A stretch of DNA of 64,000 nt from contig CP051187.1 of assembly GCA_038087035.1 (NCBI GenBank), positions 2,981,001-3,045,000 of the forward strand, read 5' to 3'. This DNA comes from Gloeotrichia echinulata CP02. Its GTDB lineage: Bacteria > Cyanobacteriota > Cyanobacteriia > Cyanobacteriales > Nostocaceae. The notes beneath the pieces are model-generated. The model was given only the letters and a program-made list of their open reading frames with translations. It searched no databases and was not told the DNA's origin. A program made the position numbers and the translations under genes. This document shows positions 34,531-42,646 of this stretch, in pieces (position 1 is the stretch's first letter; each line of letters opens with the position of its first letter).

Positions 34531-35468
34531 GAATTATGAATTTTCAACACCCAATCCCGTACAAGTGAATTTACTTGATCGGGTATTTCATCATGGGGAC
34601 AATGACCAGCACCCAGAAAATATTCTTGCAATTGAGGATAATATTGACGAAACTTTTGAGAACGTTCCCGACAATTCATCCAAGGGTCAGCCTCTCCCCA
34701 CAACATCAATAAAGGACAAGTTAATTGCTGCAAAAGTACATCAACTTTTTCGCCTTGGGGAGTGCTAAAAACTGAAACAAACACATCTATTGCGCCTTTA
34801 TCATCAGCAGGGCGTCGAATTTCTTCTACTAATTGGTCTGTAATCGCACTCTGATTGAGATAAACTTTTTTCAGGGTGCGACGAATTACCCAACGTTGTC
34901 GCACGTATTGAAATAACAGAACCTGGGTTAAACGTTGTTGAAAAATCGATTTGATAAATTTACCCACTAGCTGTTGTAAACTAGAGGGTTTTTGTATCGG
35001 CTCAATTTGTGATTGTAAAGCTTCAGGTTCAGATGTAGGCTGTTGAACGCTAAAGGGGCCTGCACTATTAAGCAACACTAAACCAGCTACAGTTTCAGAA
35101 TGTTGTGCTGCAACACATAAGCAAGCATAGCCCCCAAGGGAATTACCAGCCAATACTGTTTTTTCACCAATCACTTCATTAATAAAAGCGTTGAGTTGGT
35201 CGCGCCACAAGTCACCACTATACTGCAGCTTCGGCTTGGCTGAACGTCCGAACCCCAACAAATCTATGGCAAATACCTCAAAATCTTGACACAATCCTGT
35301 GATATTCTTGCGCCAGTGGTCTGTAGAAGCACCAAAACCATGCACCAACAGCAAGGGTGGACGTTGCTGCTGTTTCTGGGGGGCGCTTACGTAGTAAACT
35401 TTGTGCCCTCGCCACACCCAGTATTGGCCAGCAATTGGGGTTGTAGAGGGGGCTGTGGTTGTTTGCAT
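34527..35468 (-). CDS. Alpha/beta-fold hydrolase
   Basis: 313 residues. Oxyanion HGFGAS, nucleophile Ser in VLAGNSLGGYACL, Asp in LMLWGEADPWM and His in GAGHCPHDE make a complete triad. Strands RPPLLLVHGFG and FEVFAIDLLGFGRS are typical. It belongs to the plant/cyanobacterial group that includes pheophytinase-like and lipase-like enzymes; the substrate is unknown. The last codons lie in a palindromic repeat. Confidence 0.85.
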   Translation of the reverse strand: MQTTTAPSTTPIAGQYWVWRGHKVYYVSAPQKQQQRPPLLLVHGFGASTDHWRKNITGLCQDFEVFAIDLLGFGRSAKPKLQYSGDLWRDQLNAFINEVIGEKTVLAGNSLGGYACLCVAAQHSETVAGLVLLNSAGPFSVQQPTSEPEALQSQIEPIQKPSSLQQLVGKFIKSIFQQRLTQVLLFQYVRQRWVIRRTLKKVYLNQSAITDQLVEEIRRPADDKGAIDVFVSVFSTPQGEKVDVLLQQLTCPLLMLWGEADPWMNCRERSQKFRQYYPQLQEYFLGAGHCPHDEIPDQVNSLVRDWVLKIHNS

Positions 35469-35652
35469 AACTTTAAGAAATGTTAAGTTACTTGTAATAA
35501 TTCTAGATGATCAGCTCATAGCTGGGATAGTTGTAAGCGATCACTGAATTTTTGAGGCTAGTCCAATCACAATTCAAAATAAAATCAGGAGCGATCGCCA
35601 TTTAAGGTTAAAATAAACATAAAAAATAAATACCACTCCAGGAATTGCCCCG

Positions 35653-35994
35653 ATGAGTGTTCAAATCAAATTTCAGGTTAGCATTCCGCCGTTTCGTTGG
35701 GACGAAGCTGGAGGTATTCGTATCGGTAACAGCCGCGTTACTCTCGATAGCTTGCTAGCCACATACCATAACGGCGCTACACCTGAAGAAATTGCTGTTC
35801 AGTATTCCGTTCTCAGTTTAGGGGAAATATACGCAGCAATCGCATATTATCTCACCCATCGCCAAGAAATCGACAATTACCTAGAGCAACGTCGCCAAAA
35901 AGCTCAACAACAGCGAAACCAATTTGAAAAACAGTATAACTTAGCTAATTTAAGGCAGCGATTGGGCGATCGCTATCAAGCTCAAGGAGCATAG
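35653..35994 (+). CDS. DUF433 antitoxin-like protein
   Basis: 113 residues: GGIRIGNSRVTLDSLLATYH, NGATPEEIAVQYSVLSLGEI and YAAIAYYLTHRQEIDNYL, the DUF433 winged-helix fold, followed by a Gln/Arg-rich helix. DUF433 genes usually precede DUF5615 PIN-like genes and are thought to be their antitoxins; here the spacing is 3 bases. Confidence 0.85.
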   Translation: MSVQIKFQVSIPPFRWDEAGGIRIGNSRVTLDSLLATYHNGATPEEIAVQYSVLSLGEIYAAIAYYLTHRQEIDNYLEQRRQKAQQQRNQFEKQYNLANLRQRLGDRYQAQGA

Positions 35995-35997
35995 CCA

Positions 35998-36348
35998 GTG
36001 CGTTTTTTGACTGACGAGAACTTCAATGGCTCGATATTGCGTGGCTTGATTAGACGTTTACCTGAATTAGACATTGTTCGTGTCCAAGATGTAGGTCTAA
36101 TTCATGCTGATGATTCTACTATCTTAGAGTGGGCAGCCAATGAAGAACGCATCTTGCTTACTCATGATGTAGCAACGATTACTTTATATGCTTATGAGCG
36201 AATCAACAAAGGTTTGTCTATACCTGGAGTTGTGGAAGTGATTGCAACGGCTCCTATAGGACAGGTAATTGATGACTTGTATTTATTCGTTAGTTGCAGT
36301 AATCCTGGCGAATATGAAGGACAGATTCTTTTCATTCCCTTTTCTTAG
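35998..36348 (+). CDS. DUF5615 PIN-like toxin
   Basis: 116 residues starting at GTG 35998. RFLTDENFNGSILRGL holds the first acidic pair, HADDSTILEWA the next, and RILLTHDVATITLYA the Thr-His-Asp of Mut7-C/PIN-like proteins. Paired with DUF433, it forms a presumed type II toxin-antitoxin operon; RNase activity is inferred. Confidence 0.85.
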   Translation: MRFLTDENFNGSILRGLIRRLPELDIVRVQDVGLIHADDSTILEWAANEERILLTHDVATITLYAYERINKGLSIPGVVEVIATAPIGQVIDDLYLFVSCSNPGEYEGQILFIPFS

Positions 36349-36410
36349 CGCGTAGGGTCTGCACCATACGCGCACAAGGTTTATGGTACGTCAGAAAATT
36401 AATTAGTGAT

Positions 36411-37301
36411 ATGACGGATAAAAAACCATTAATTACAGGTAAAACTAAACTTTTAGGGGTGATTGGATATCCGGTGGAACACTCGCTGTCCCCAGTGATG
36501 CATAATGCCGCGATCGCCCAGTTAGGATTAGAATACGCTTATCTTCCCTTTGCTATAGAACCAGAGAATTTAGCAGTGGCGATCGCAGGCTTTGCGGCTA
36601 TTGGTGTTGTGGGCTTTAGCGTGACAATTCCTCACAAACAGGCAATAATCCCCCTACTTGCAGAAATATCACCAGTTGCTCAAGCCATAGGAGCAGTTAA
36701 TACTGTAAGTCGCCAAAATGACAAATGGATAGGGACCAACACAGATATAGAAGGATTTATTGCGCCGTTGCAAACAACCTATAATCAAGATTGGCGTCAG
36801 AAGGTCGCAGTAATTTTAGGTAATGGTGGAGCAGCCAGAGCCGTTGTCGCAGGTTGTCATCAACTAGGTTTGGCAGAAATTCATGTAGTTGGACGCAATC
36901 AGCAGAAATTAAAAGAATTCCGTAATAGTTGGGCGAATTCCAGCCTAGGTGACAATTTACAAATTCATCAATGGGAAGAACTAGGAAAACTCATTCCCCA
37001 AGCAAACCTGCTGGTAAACACAACCCCCATCGGGATGTATCCCAAAATAGACGAATCACCTTTGAGTGCAGAGGAAATAGCCCATTTACCAAAAGGTGCG
37101 ATCGCCTATGATTTGATATACATTCCTCAACCAACGCAATTTCTCCAACAAGCCCAAAAACAAGGCGCAATTCCCATTGATGGTTTAGAAATGCTAGTCC
37201 AACAAGGCGCCGCAGCCTTAAAAATCTGGTTACAGCAACAAACAGTACCTGTAGACGTGATGCGCCAAGCGCTGGAAAATCACCTAGGCTTGGGGAGATA
37301 G
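36411..37301 (+). CDS. aroE: Shikimate dehydrogenase
   Basis: 296 residues. GVIGYPVEHSLSPVMHNAAI (shikimate Ser pair), GFSVTIPHKQAII (catalytic Lys), AVNTVSRQNDKWIGTNTDIE (Asn, Asp), NADP loop VILGNGGAARAVVAG, NTTPIGMYP, and GLEMLVQQGAAALKIW at the end. It reduces 3-dehydroshikimate to shikimate with NADPH in aromatic amino acid synthesis. Confidence 0.97.
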   Translation: MTDKKPLITGKTKLLGVIGYPVEHSLSPVMHNAAIAQLGLEYAYLPFAIEPENLAVAIAGFAAIGVVGFSVTIPHKQAIIPLLAEISPVAQAIGAVNTVSRQNDKWIGTNTDIEGFIAPLQTTYNQDWRQKVAVILGNGGAARAVVAGCHQLGLAEIHVVGRNQQKLKEFRNSWANSSLGDNLQIHQWEELGKLIPQANLLVNTTPIGMYPKIDESPLSAEEIAHLPKGAIAYDLIYIPQPTQFLQQAQKQGAIPIDGLEMLVQQGAAALKIWLQQQTVPVDVMRQALENHLGLGR

Positions 37302-37648
37302 TCCTAAGTTGACAATTTTATAGACACAGATTTACTCGTTAAACCCGCCCATACACACTCATTACTCCTTACTCCTTACCCATTTCTTTGGTAAGCTGGA
37401 GTTAAAAACACTGCTGATTTTCGAGTGCTTAGTTACAATTGACCACCCTGTAGGGGCGCAAGGCCTTGCGCCCCCAGGAATATCTATTGTAGTCGGGGTC
37501 AATCCAAAATCCAAAACTTGTACTGAGCGAAGTCGTTGGCGTAGCCTCTCGTAGAGAAGTATCCAAAATCCAAAATCGGTTGACCCTCAAAAATCAATCT
37601 CCCCTGGGTATAAAGTAAATTTAAGTTGATTTGGCATTATTTTCAAAT
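37302..37648. other. Gap with palindrome and short direct repeats
   Basis: It contains the GGGGCGCAAGG/CCTTGCGCCCC palindrome (37450-37475), two AATCCAAAATCCAAAA-type runs (about 37500-37515 and 37562-37577) and a CGTAGCCTCTCGTAGAGAAG sequence. No gene seen. Confidence 0.5.
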
Positions 37649-38095
37649 ATGCAAAAGATATCCTTGTACTCACGATTCATCAAAGTCATCTTAATTTCCT
37701 GCGTCGTCGGGGTGTTATCGTGGGTGTTGACTCCGCCGGCTGTGGCGTTGACACAGATTAAACTATTTGATCTTTCCTATAAAGACTGTCCCCCAGAACT
37801 GGCACAAGGGGCGGTGATTAGTAGCGGTTCTGCGGCTGCTAACTGTTTTATTGTCCTTGGTAAAGCGAACAATGGCACAAATAAAACTGTCTACGATGCA
37901 GATATTTTCGGACGGATCTATGATGCGAATAACGACTCAGTGCTACAAAACCGCACTCGTTTGGGGTCTATTGACGAAATCCCACCAGGTATCAGTGATT
38001 TTGAAATGAGAATTTCCGTACCTGCAAATCAGCCTACTCCCTTAAAGCTCAAACAATTTAAAGCCGCTGGGTTTAGTGGTCGAGTGCGGCGATAA
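37649..38095 (+). CDS. Secreted or lumenal cyanobacterial protein of unknown function
   Basis: 148 residues from ATG 37649 (an in-frame TTG lies 18 bases earlier). A signal peptide is clear: basic start, hydrophobic FIKVILISCVVGVLSWVL, then PAVALTQIKL with an Ala-x-Ala-like cleavage site. The mature part (DLSYKDCPPELAQG, AANCFIVLGKANN, TVYDADIFGRIYDANNDSVL) has two cysteines that could pair and looks like a beta-rich domain. No family recognised. Confidence 0.65.
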   Translation: MQKISLYSRFIKVILISCVVGVLSWVLTPPAVALTQIKLFDLSYKDCPPELAQGAVISSGSAAANCFIVLGKANNGTNKTVYDADIFGRIYDANNDSVLQNRTRLGSIDEIPPGISDFEMRISVPANQPTPLKLKQFKAAGFSGRVRR

Positions 38096-38169
38096 GCTTA
38101 AGTAGTCAAAATTGGTGTAGTAGGGTGGAGAATATCCACCCTACATGAATTCCGACAGTTTCAGAATAG

Positions 38170-38436
38170 TTATGACACAAACCTTAAGATGTTTTCGAGA
38201 GTTCCGCTAGCTAATTGCAGTGCCAAAAAGGCTAAGATGGGAGAAAAATCCATACCGCCCAATGGGGGAATAATTGAGCGGAAAAGATTGAGATAAGGGT
38301 CGGTTATCTGGGACAAAGCAGCAAATGGCTGACTAGAAAAATCAATGTTGGGGAACCAGGTTAACAGAACCCGAATAATCAACAGAACGTTATAAATCTG
38401 TATGAAACTAAACAATGTCGTAAACAGTAAATTCAT
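38170..38436 (-). CDS. YggT/Ycf19 family membrane protein
   Basis: 88 residues, two membrane helices. FIQIYNVLLIIRVLLTWFPN, TDPYLNLFRSIIPPLGGMDF and SPILAFLALQL are YggT hallmarks (the LxxWFP and DPYLxxFRxxIPP motifs). In chloroplasts and cyanobacteria the family is linked to thylakoid or nucleoid organisation and cytochrome assembly; the exact role of this copy is unknown. Confidence 0.9.
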   Translation of the reverse strand: MNLLFTTLFSFIQIYNVLLIIRVLLTWFPNIDFSSQPFAALSQITDPYLNLFRSIIPPLGGMDFSPILAFLALQLASGTLENILRFVS

Positions 38437-38566
38437 GGATGGCTTGGTTTCCTGCTAAACGTTAAACGTGGTCTTATCATTGATTTTAATTTAGTCCTGG
38501 TCATTGCGTCTGTGGCTTTTTGCTGCATTTGCTACAATTAGGCGCTTTGACGCCCCGTTTAGCAGT

Positions 38567-38920
38567 TTAAGAGTCTTTGGTGAGGGAGCGCTCATTAATT
38601 GCCTGGGTGGAATTACCATTGACATTCCCCAGCTGGTTTCGCACTTCATCTATTGTGGCATTGAGCTGGGCAATTTTATCTTCTAGCGATCGCCTCGCCG
38701 TTTCCATTTCTATGCTCTGACTGTCTAAGGCTCTCATTTGACGGCGTTTGACTGACACTTTCTTAGGTTCGTCTGGGTTATTCCTCGGTTCGGTTTCTTC
38801 CTCTAAGAGAAATTCTGAATCTTGGCGAGAAGCAATCAAGGCGCCTAAAACGCCCCCCAAGACACTACCGAAAACGGCCCCAGCTATAAAACCACTGCCA
38901 AAACCATCACGCTGACTCAT
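38567..38920 (-). CDS. Small membrane protein with glycine zipper and coiled coil
   Basis: 117 residues. GFGSGFIAGAVFGSVLGGVL is a Gly-rich membrane helix; a Glu-rich linker follows, then a coiled coil (IEMETARRSLEDKIAQLNAT, IDEVRNQLG). The pattern resembles YtxH-like or phage-shock-type anchors, but no family is certain. It lies between yggT and upp on the same strand. Confidence 0.6.
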   Translation of the reverse strand: MSQRDGFGSGFIAGAVFGSVLGGVLGALIASRQDSEFLLEEETEPRNNPDEPKKVSVKRRQMRALDSQSIEMETARRSLEDKIAQLNATIDEVRNQLGNVNGNSTQAINERSLTKDS

Positions 38921-38999
38921 AACTCTACCACCTTGAAGAAACTTTAAAACTTTTATTTAGACTCGTTAAGCTGTTTTCCTGCCCTAGCTGCATAGTAGC

Positions 39000-39650
39000 T
39001 TAAGTCCCAAAGGTGCGATCGCCTGCATCTCCCAATCCGGGTACAATATATCCTTGATTGTTGAGCTTTTCGTCTATGGTTGCCGTGTAAATTTTTAAAC
39101 CAGGATAAGCAGCACTTAGTTTTTGTAAAGCCGGCGGAGCCGCCACTACACAAACAATTCGCGTCAAGCTAGGATCAACACCCCGCTGTGTCAATTCTGC
39201 CATTGCTGCCATAATTGACCCGCCCGTAGCCAACATGGGATCGGTAATTAACACCCTTGTTTGGGGGTCAAATTTTTCCGGCAATTTATTCAGGTAACAG
39301 GTGGGTTCCAGTGTCTCTTCATTTCGCACCAAGCCCAGATGGTAAATTGAGGCTAAGGGCAGCAAAGTCTGCGCTCCTTCCAATAACCCTAAACCAGCCC
39401 GCAAAATCGGCACAACAGCCACAGGCACACCGGGATCAATCACCGTCCCTGGACAGGAATCCAAGGGACTCTCTACCGTTATTTCTTGAGTCGGCAACCA
39501 GTCTCGCGCCGCCTCATAAGTCAGCCATCGTCCCAACTCAGTCATCGCACTACGAAATAATACTGAAGGGGTGGCAGCATCGCGAGCAACTGCCAGCCAG
39601 TGCTTAATTAAGGGATGGGGTGGAACATAAATATGTAGTTGTAGCGTCAT
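39000..39650 (-). CDS. upp: Uracil phosphoribosyltransferase
   Basis: 216 residues. ILRAGLGLLEGAQTLLP, LGLVRNEETLEP, the PRPP loop VLITDPMLATGGSIMAAM and the uracil-binding IVPGLGDAGDRTFGT C-terminus are diagnostic. It salvages uracil to UMP. Confidence 0.95.
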   Translation of the reverse strand: MTLQLHIYVPPHPLIKHWLAVARDAATPSVLFRSAMTELGRWLTYEAARDWLPTQEITVESPLDSCPGTVIDPGVPVAVVPILRAGLGLLEGAQTLLPLASIYHLGLVRNEETLEPTCYLNKLPEKFDPQTRVLITDPMLATGGSIMAAMAELTQRGVDPSLTRIVCVVAAPPALQKLSAAYPGLKIYTATIDEKLNNQGYIVPGLGDAGDRTFGT

Positions 39651-40493
39651 AGCCAGGATTCAGCGGCTTTTCAATATATAAGATCTGAACAACATCATAC
39701 TGCTATACAAAACTTGGCTAAACTTATCTCAGCTTCGCCATTCAACTAGAAGTAATTTCTAGAGGGTCTGCTTCTTGCTTCCACCAAGGGAGTCGGCTCC
39801 TTCTTGTCCACAAGCGTAAATTCGGCTCTAGCCTAGCCTATTTTTTTTTGCTGTCAATTATTGTTTTGAAGCTTTTAGCCGTTTTTCAACATTTTTCACC
39901 TATTTAACGAATCACGGCATCCTGTTCGACCTTTTGACAGGCTGGCTAGTAATGAAAGCGACTGTGGTTTACAAACCAGATAATTTTTGGCCTTGGTTTT
40001 CGGCACTAAAGAAAAACTATCAGAAAGTTACAACTCTGTCAATATCCTCACGCTGAAGAACTATGAGTAACTTTAGAAAGGTATTTGGCTATTTAGTCAA
40101 GCTCTTTCCTGCCTCCGGCTAACAGCTAAAATCAGTAGCTTCTAAATTATTGAAAATTTTTTGCATTAATGGTTGACAGTTATTCTCAATCACAGTTATA
40201 TTATTATTCAGTGTTCTCCTCTCTTTAAGGATCGGCAGACGGGATTGGCCAGCAGTAGCAGGCTTGTCCCTCTTTTTTGTGATTTGTGATTGGTAATTGC
40301 TCAAATTTTTTAGGGTGCCCTGCGACACTGGAAATGCATAATTTGTAGTCAAAAATCAGATGATGCGCCGCAGGGCACCACCAAATATTAGTGCATTACA
40401 CTGCCTTAACTTACCCCACTTTATTTAATAATTTATTTATGAATCAGATCTCAAACCAATGACAAATGACAAATGACAAATGACAAAGGACAA
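39651..40493. other. 840-base gap between upp and crtH
   Basis: It holds an inverted pair GGTGCCCTGCG (about 40315) / CGCAGGGCACC (about 40370) and ATGACAA heptamers (40458-40486) that run up to the crtH start. Short ORFs here are not convincing. Promoters for the divergent upp and crtH genes should lie here. Confidence 0.5.
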
Positions 40494-41987
40494 ATGCAAG
40501 ATATTGATGTGATTGTAATTGGCTCTGGGATTGGCGGCTTAGTAACAGCAACCCAGCTAGCAGCTAAGGGAGCTAAAGTACTGGTGGTGGAAAGTTATCT
40601 GATTCCCGGTGGTAGCGCTGGCTACTTTGAACGTCAAGGCTATCGATTCGATGTTGGCGCCTCGATGATATTTGGGTTGGGACACAATGGCACTACTAAC
40701 TTACTTACTCGCGCCCTTGATGCGGTAAATGTCAGCTTAGAAACGATTATTGATCCAGTGCAGATTCACTATCATTTGCCCAACGGTTTAGATCTCAAAG
40801 TAGATCGGGTGTATGAAAAATTTTTGCAAAATCTTACTGCTTATTTTCCTCATGAAAAGCAGGGAATTCGTAGCTTTTATGACCAATGCTGGCAGGTTTT
40901 TAATTGTCTTAACAGCATGGAATTGCTCTCCCTAGAAGAACCTCGTTATTTACTGCGAGCATTTTTTCAGCATCCTTTGGCTTGTCTTGGTTTAGTCAAG
41001 TATCTACCACAAAATGTTGGAGATGTGGCGCGGCGCTACATCAAAGACCCTGATTTATTAAAATTTATCGATATAGAGTGTTATTGCTGGTCCGTGGTGC
41101 CAGCCGATATGACACCGATGATTAATGCGGGGATGGTCTTTTCTGACAGACATTATGGCGGAGTTAACTACCCTAAAGGCGGAGTGGGACAAATTGCCCA
41201 AACATTGGTAACAGGTCTAGAAAAAGCAGGCGGTAAGATTCAGTATCAAGCTAGGGTGACGAAAATTATCACAGATAAGGGACAAGCTGTAGGTGTGCAA
41301 TTGGCTAATGGTAAAGTATATCTTGCTAAACGCATAGTTTCTAATGCTACACGTTGGGATACTTTTAGCAAATTACTACCAAGAACGAAAATACCCAGAA
41401 ATGAGAATAAGTGGCAACAGCGTTATCAAAAGTCGCCCAGCTTTCTCAGTTTGCACCTGGGGGTAGAGGCGTCAGTTTTGCCTATGGGGACGGAGTGTCA
41501 TCATATTCTGTTGGCAGAGTGGGGGAAAATGGCGACACCAGAAGGCACAATTTTTGTGTCGATTCCCACATTGCTAGACCCAGATTTAGCACCAGCAGGA
41601 CATCACATCATTCATACTTTTACCCCTAGCTGGATTGATGATTGGTTGCGGCTGACTGAGACTGAGTACGAAGGGAAGAAAGAAGCAGCGGCTTGGAGAA
41701 TTATCGAGCGATTAGAGCAGATTTTTCCGGGTTTAGAAGCTGGATTAGATTATTTGGAAGTAGGAACACCGCGCACCCATCGCCGCTTTTTGGGTCGAGA
41801 GGATGGTACCTATGGCCCTATTCCCCGGCGCAAGTTGTGGGGGTTGCTAGGGATGCCGTTTAATCGCACCGCTGTTAAGGGATTGTATTGTGTGGGGGAT
41901 AGTACTTTTCCGGGTCAGGGGTTGAATGCAGTCGCTTTTTCAGGGTTTGCTTGCGCCCATCGCATTGCTTACGATTTGGGGCTATGA
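40494..41987 (+). CDS. crtH: Carotenoid isomerase (prolycopene isomerase)
   Basis: 497 residues from the ATG giving MQDIDVIVIG; an in-frame ATG at 40473 lies inside the ATGACAA repeat and is unlikely. The FAD-binding IGSGIGGLVTATQLAAKGAK with VVES, then GGSAGYFERQGYRFDVGASM, ECYCWSVVPADMTPMINAGM and YCVGDSTFPGQGLNAVAFSG match the CrtISO/CrtH family. It converts poly-cis to all-trans lycopene on the way to beta-carotene. Confidence 0.9.
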   Translation: MQDIDVIVIGSGIGGLVTATQLAAKGAKVLVVESYLIPGGSAGYFERQGYRFDVGASMIFGLGHNGTTNLLTRALDAVNVSLETIIDPVQIHYHLPNGLDLKVDRVYEKFLQNLTAYFPHEKQGIRSFYDQCWQVFNCLNSMELLSLEEPRYLLRAFFQHPLACLGLVKYLPQNVGDVARRYIKDPDLLKFIDIECYCWSVVPADMTPMINAGMVFSDRHYGGVNYPKGGVGQIAQTLVTGLEKAGGKIQYQARVTKIITDKGQAVGVQLANGKVYLAKRIVSNATRWDTFSKLLPRTKIPRNENKWQQRYQKSPSFLSLHLGVEASVLPMGTECHHILLAEWGKMATPEGTIFVSIPTLLDPDLAPAGHHIIHTFTPSWIDDWLRLTETEYEGKKEAAAWRIIERLEQIFPGLEAGLDYLEVGTPRTHRRFLGREDGTYGPIPRRKLWGLLGMPFNRTAVKGLYCVGDSTFPGQGLNAVAFSGFACAHRIAYDLGL

Positions 41988-42248
41988 AAAAGCAGGGGAG
42001 CAGGGAGCAGGGAGCAGGGGAGAAAAACCACCCTGATTGGGGTGGGGCTTCCTTACGGGACGCTACGCGAACAGAAAAGCCCCTTGACAAATGACCAATA
42101 AAGACCATGACTAGTAGGGGCACAAGAACTTGCAAGCCTTATGTAATTTTACTGAATTAGTCAATTAGGGGTTTTAACCATTACCCATTGAGTTTTTTTT
42201 GGAGTATAACAGATTGCAAATTATACTGGACATCAGGAGCATCTAGAA

Positions 42249-42578
42249 ATGACTAGTAATTATCACCTTAATTGCACCAACATCTCGATTGAAGGAAATG
42301 TAATATCAGCCATTTGTCAAAGGCGCGATGGTTCATGGAAACAAACCTCAATAACCTTGAAGGGAATTGAAAATAATGATGGCATTCTCGAAGTAACTGA
42401 CCCTGAGCAAGCTAGTAACTTTCACTTGAATTCGATGAATATCGCTATTCATGAAGATGTACTATCAGCTACTTGTCGCAGGAACGATGGTTTATGGAAT
42501 GAATCCTCAATCGTCTTGAATGGAATTGAAAACATTGATGGTAACTTAGAATATATACGTAGCCCCCTAGCGGTTTGA
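42249..42578 (+). CDS. Cyanovirin-N homology (CVNH) lectin-like protein
   Basis: 109 residues, two tandem CVNH repeats: HLNCTNISIEGNVISAICQR ... SSITLKGIENNDGIL-type, then NFHLNSMNIAIHEDVLSATC ... SSIVLNGIENIDGNLEY. In cyanovirin-N disulfides join Cys8-Cys22 and Cys58-Cys73. Here Cys9 and Cys23 keep the first, but the partner of Cys76 is Ser62, so the second disulfide is lost. No signal peptide, as in known CVNHs. It should bind high-mannose glycans if folded; a biological role is unknown. Confidence 0.85.
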   Translation: MTSNYHLNCTNISIEGNVISAICQRRDGSWKQTSITLKGIENNDGILEVTDPEQASNFHLNSMNIAIHEDVLSATCRRNDGLWNESSIVLNGIENIDGNLEYIRSPLAV

Positions 42579-42610
42579 GTTCCACTTTGTGGTACTGACT
42601 CATAGCTAAA

Positions 42611-42638
42611 GTAGGGGCGCAAGGCCTTGCGCCCCTAC
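42611..42638. repeat. GGGGCGCAAGG/CCTTGCGCCCC palindrome
   Basis: A full copy flanked by GTA and TAC, placed between the convergent CVNH and ABC-F genes, where it could also serve as a bidirectional terminator. Confidence 0.7.
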
Positions 42639-42646
42639 AAAACTGT

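Noticed and set aside
40119..40352. Minus-strand 77-codon ORF upstream of crtH
   Set aside because: It overlaps a palindrome (GGTGCCCTGCG/CGCAGGGCACC) and has no protein-like features.
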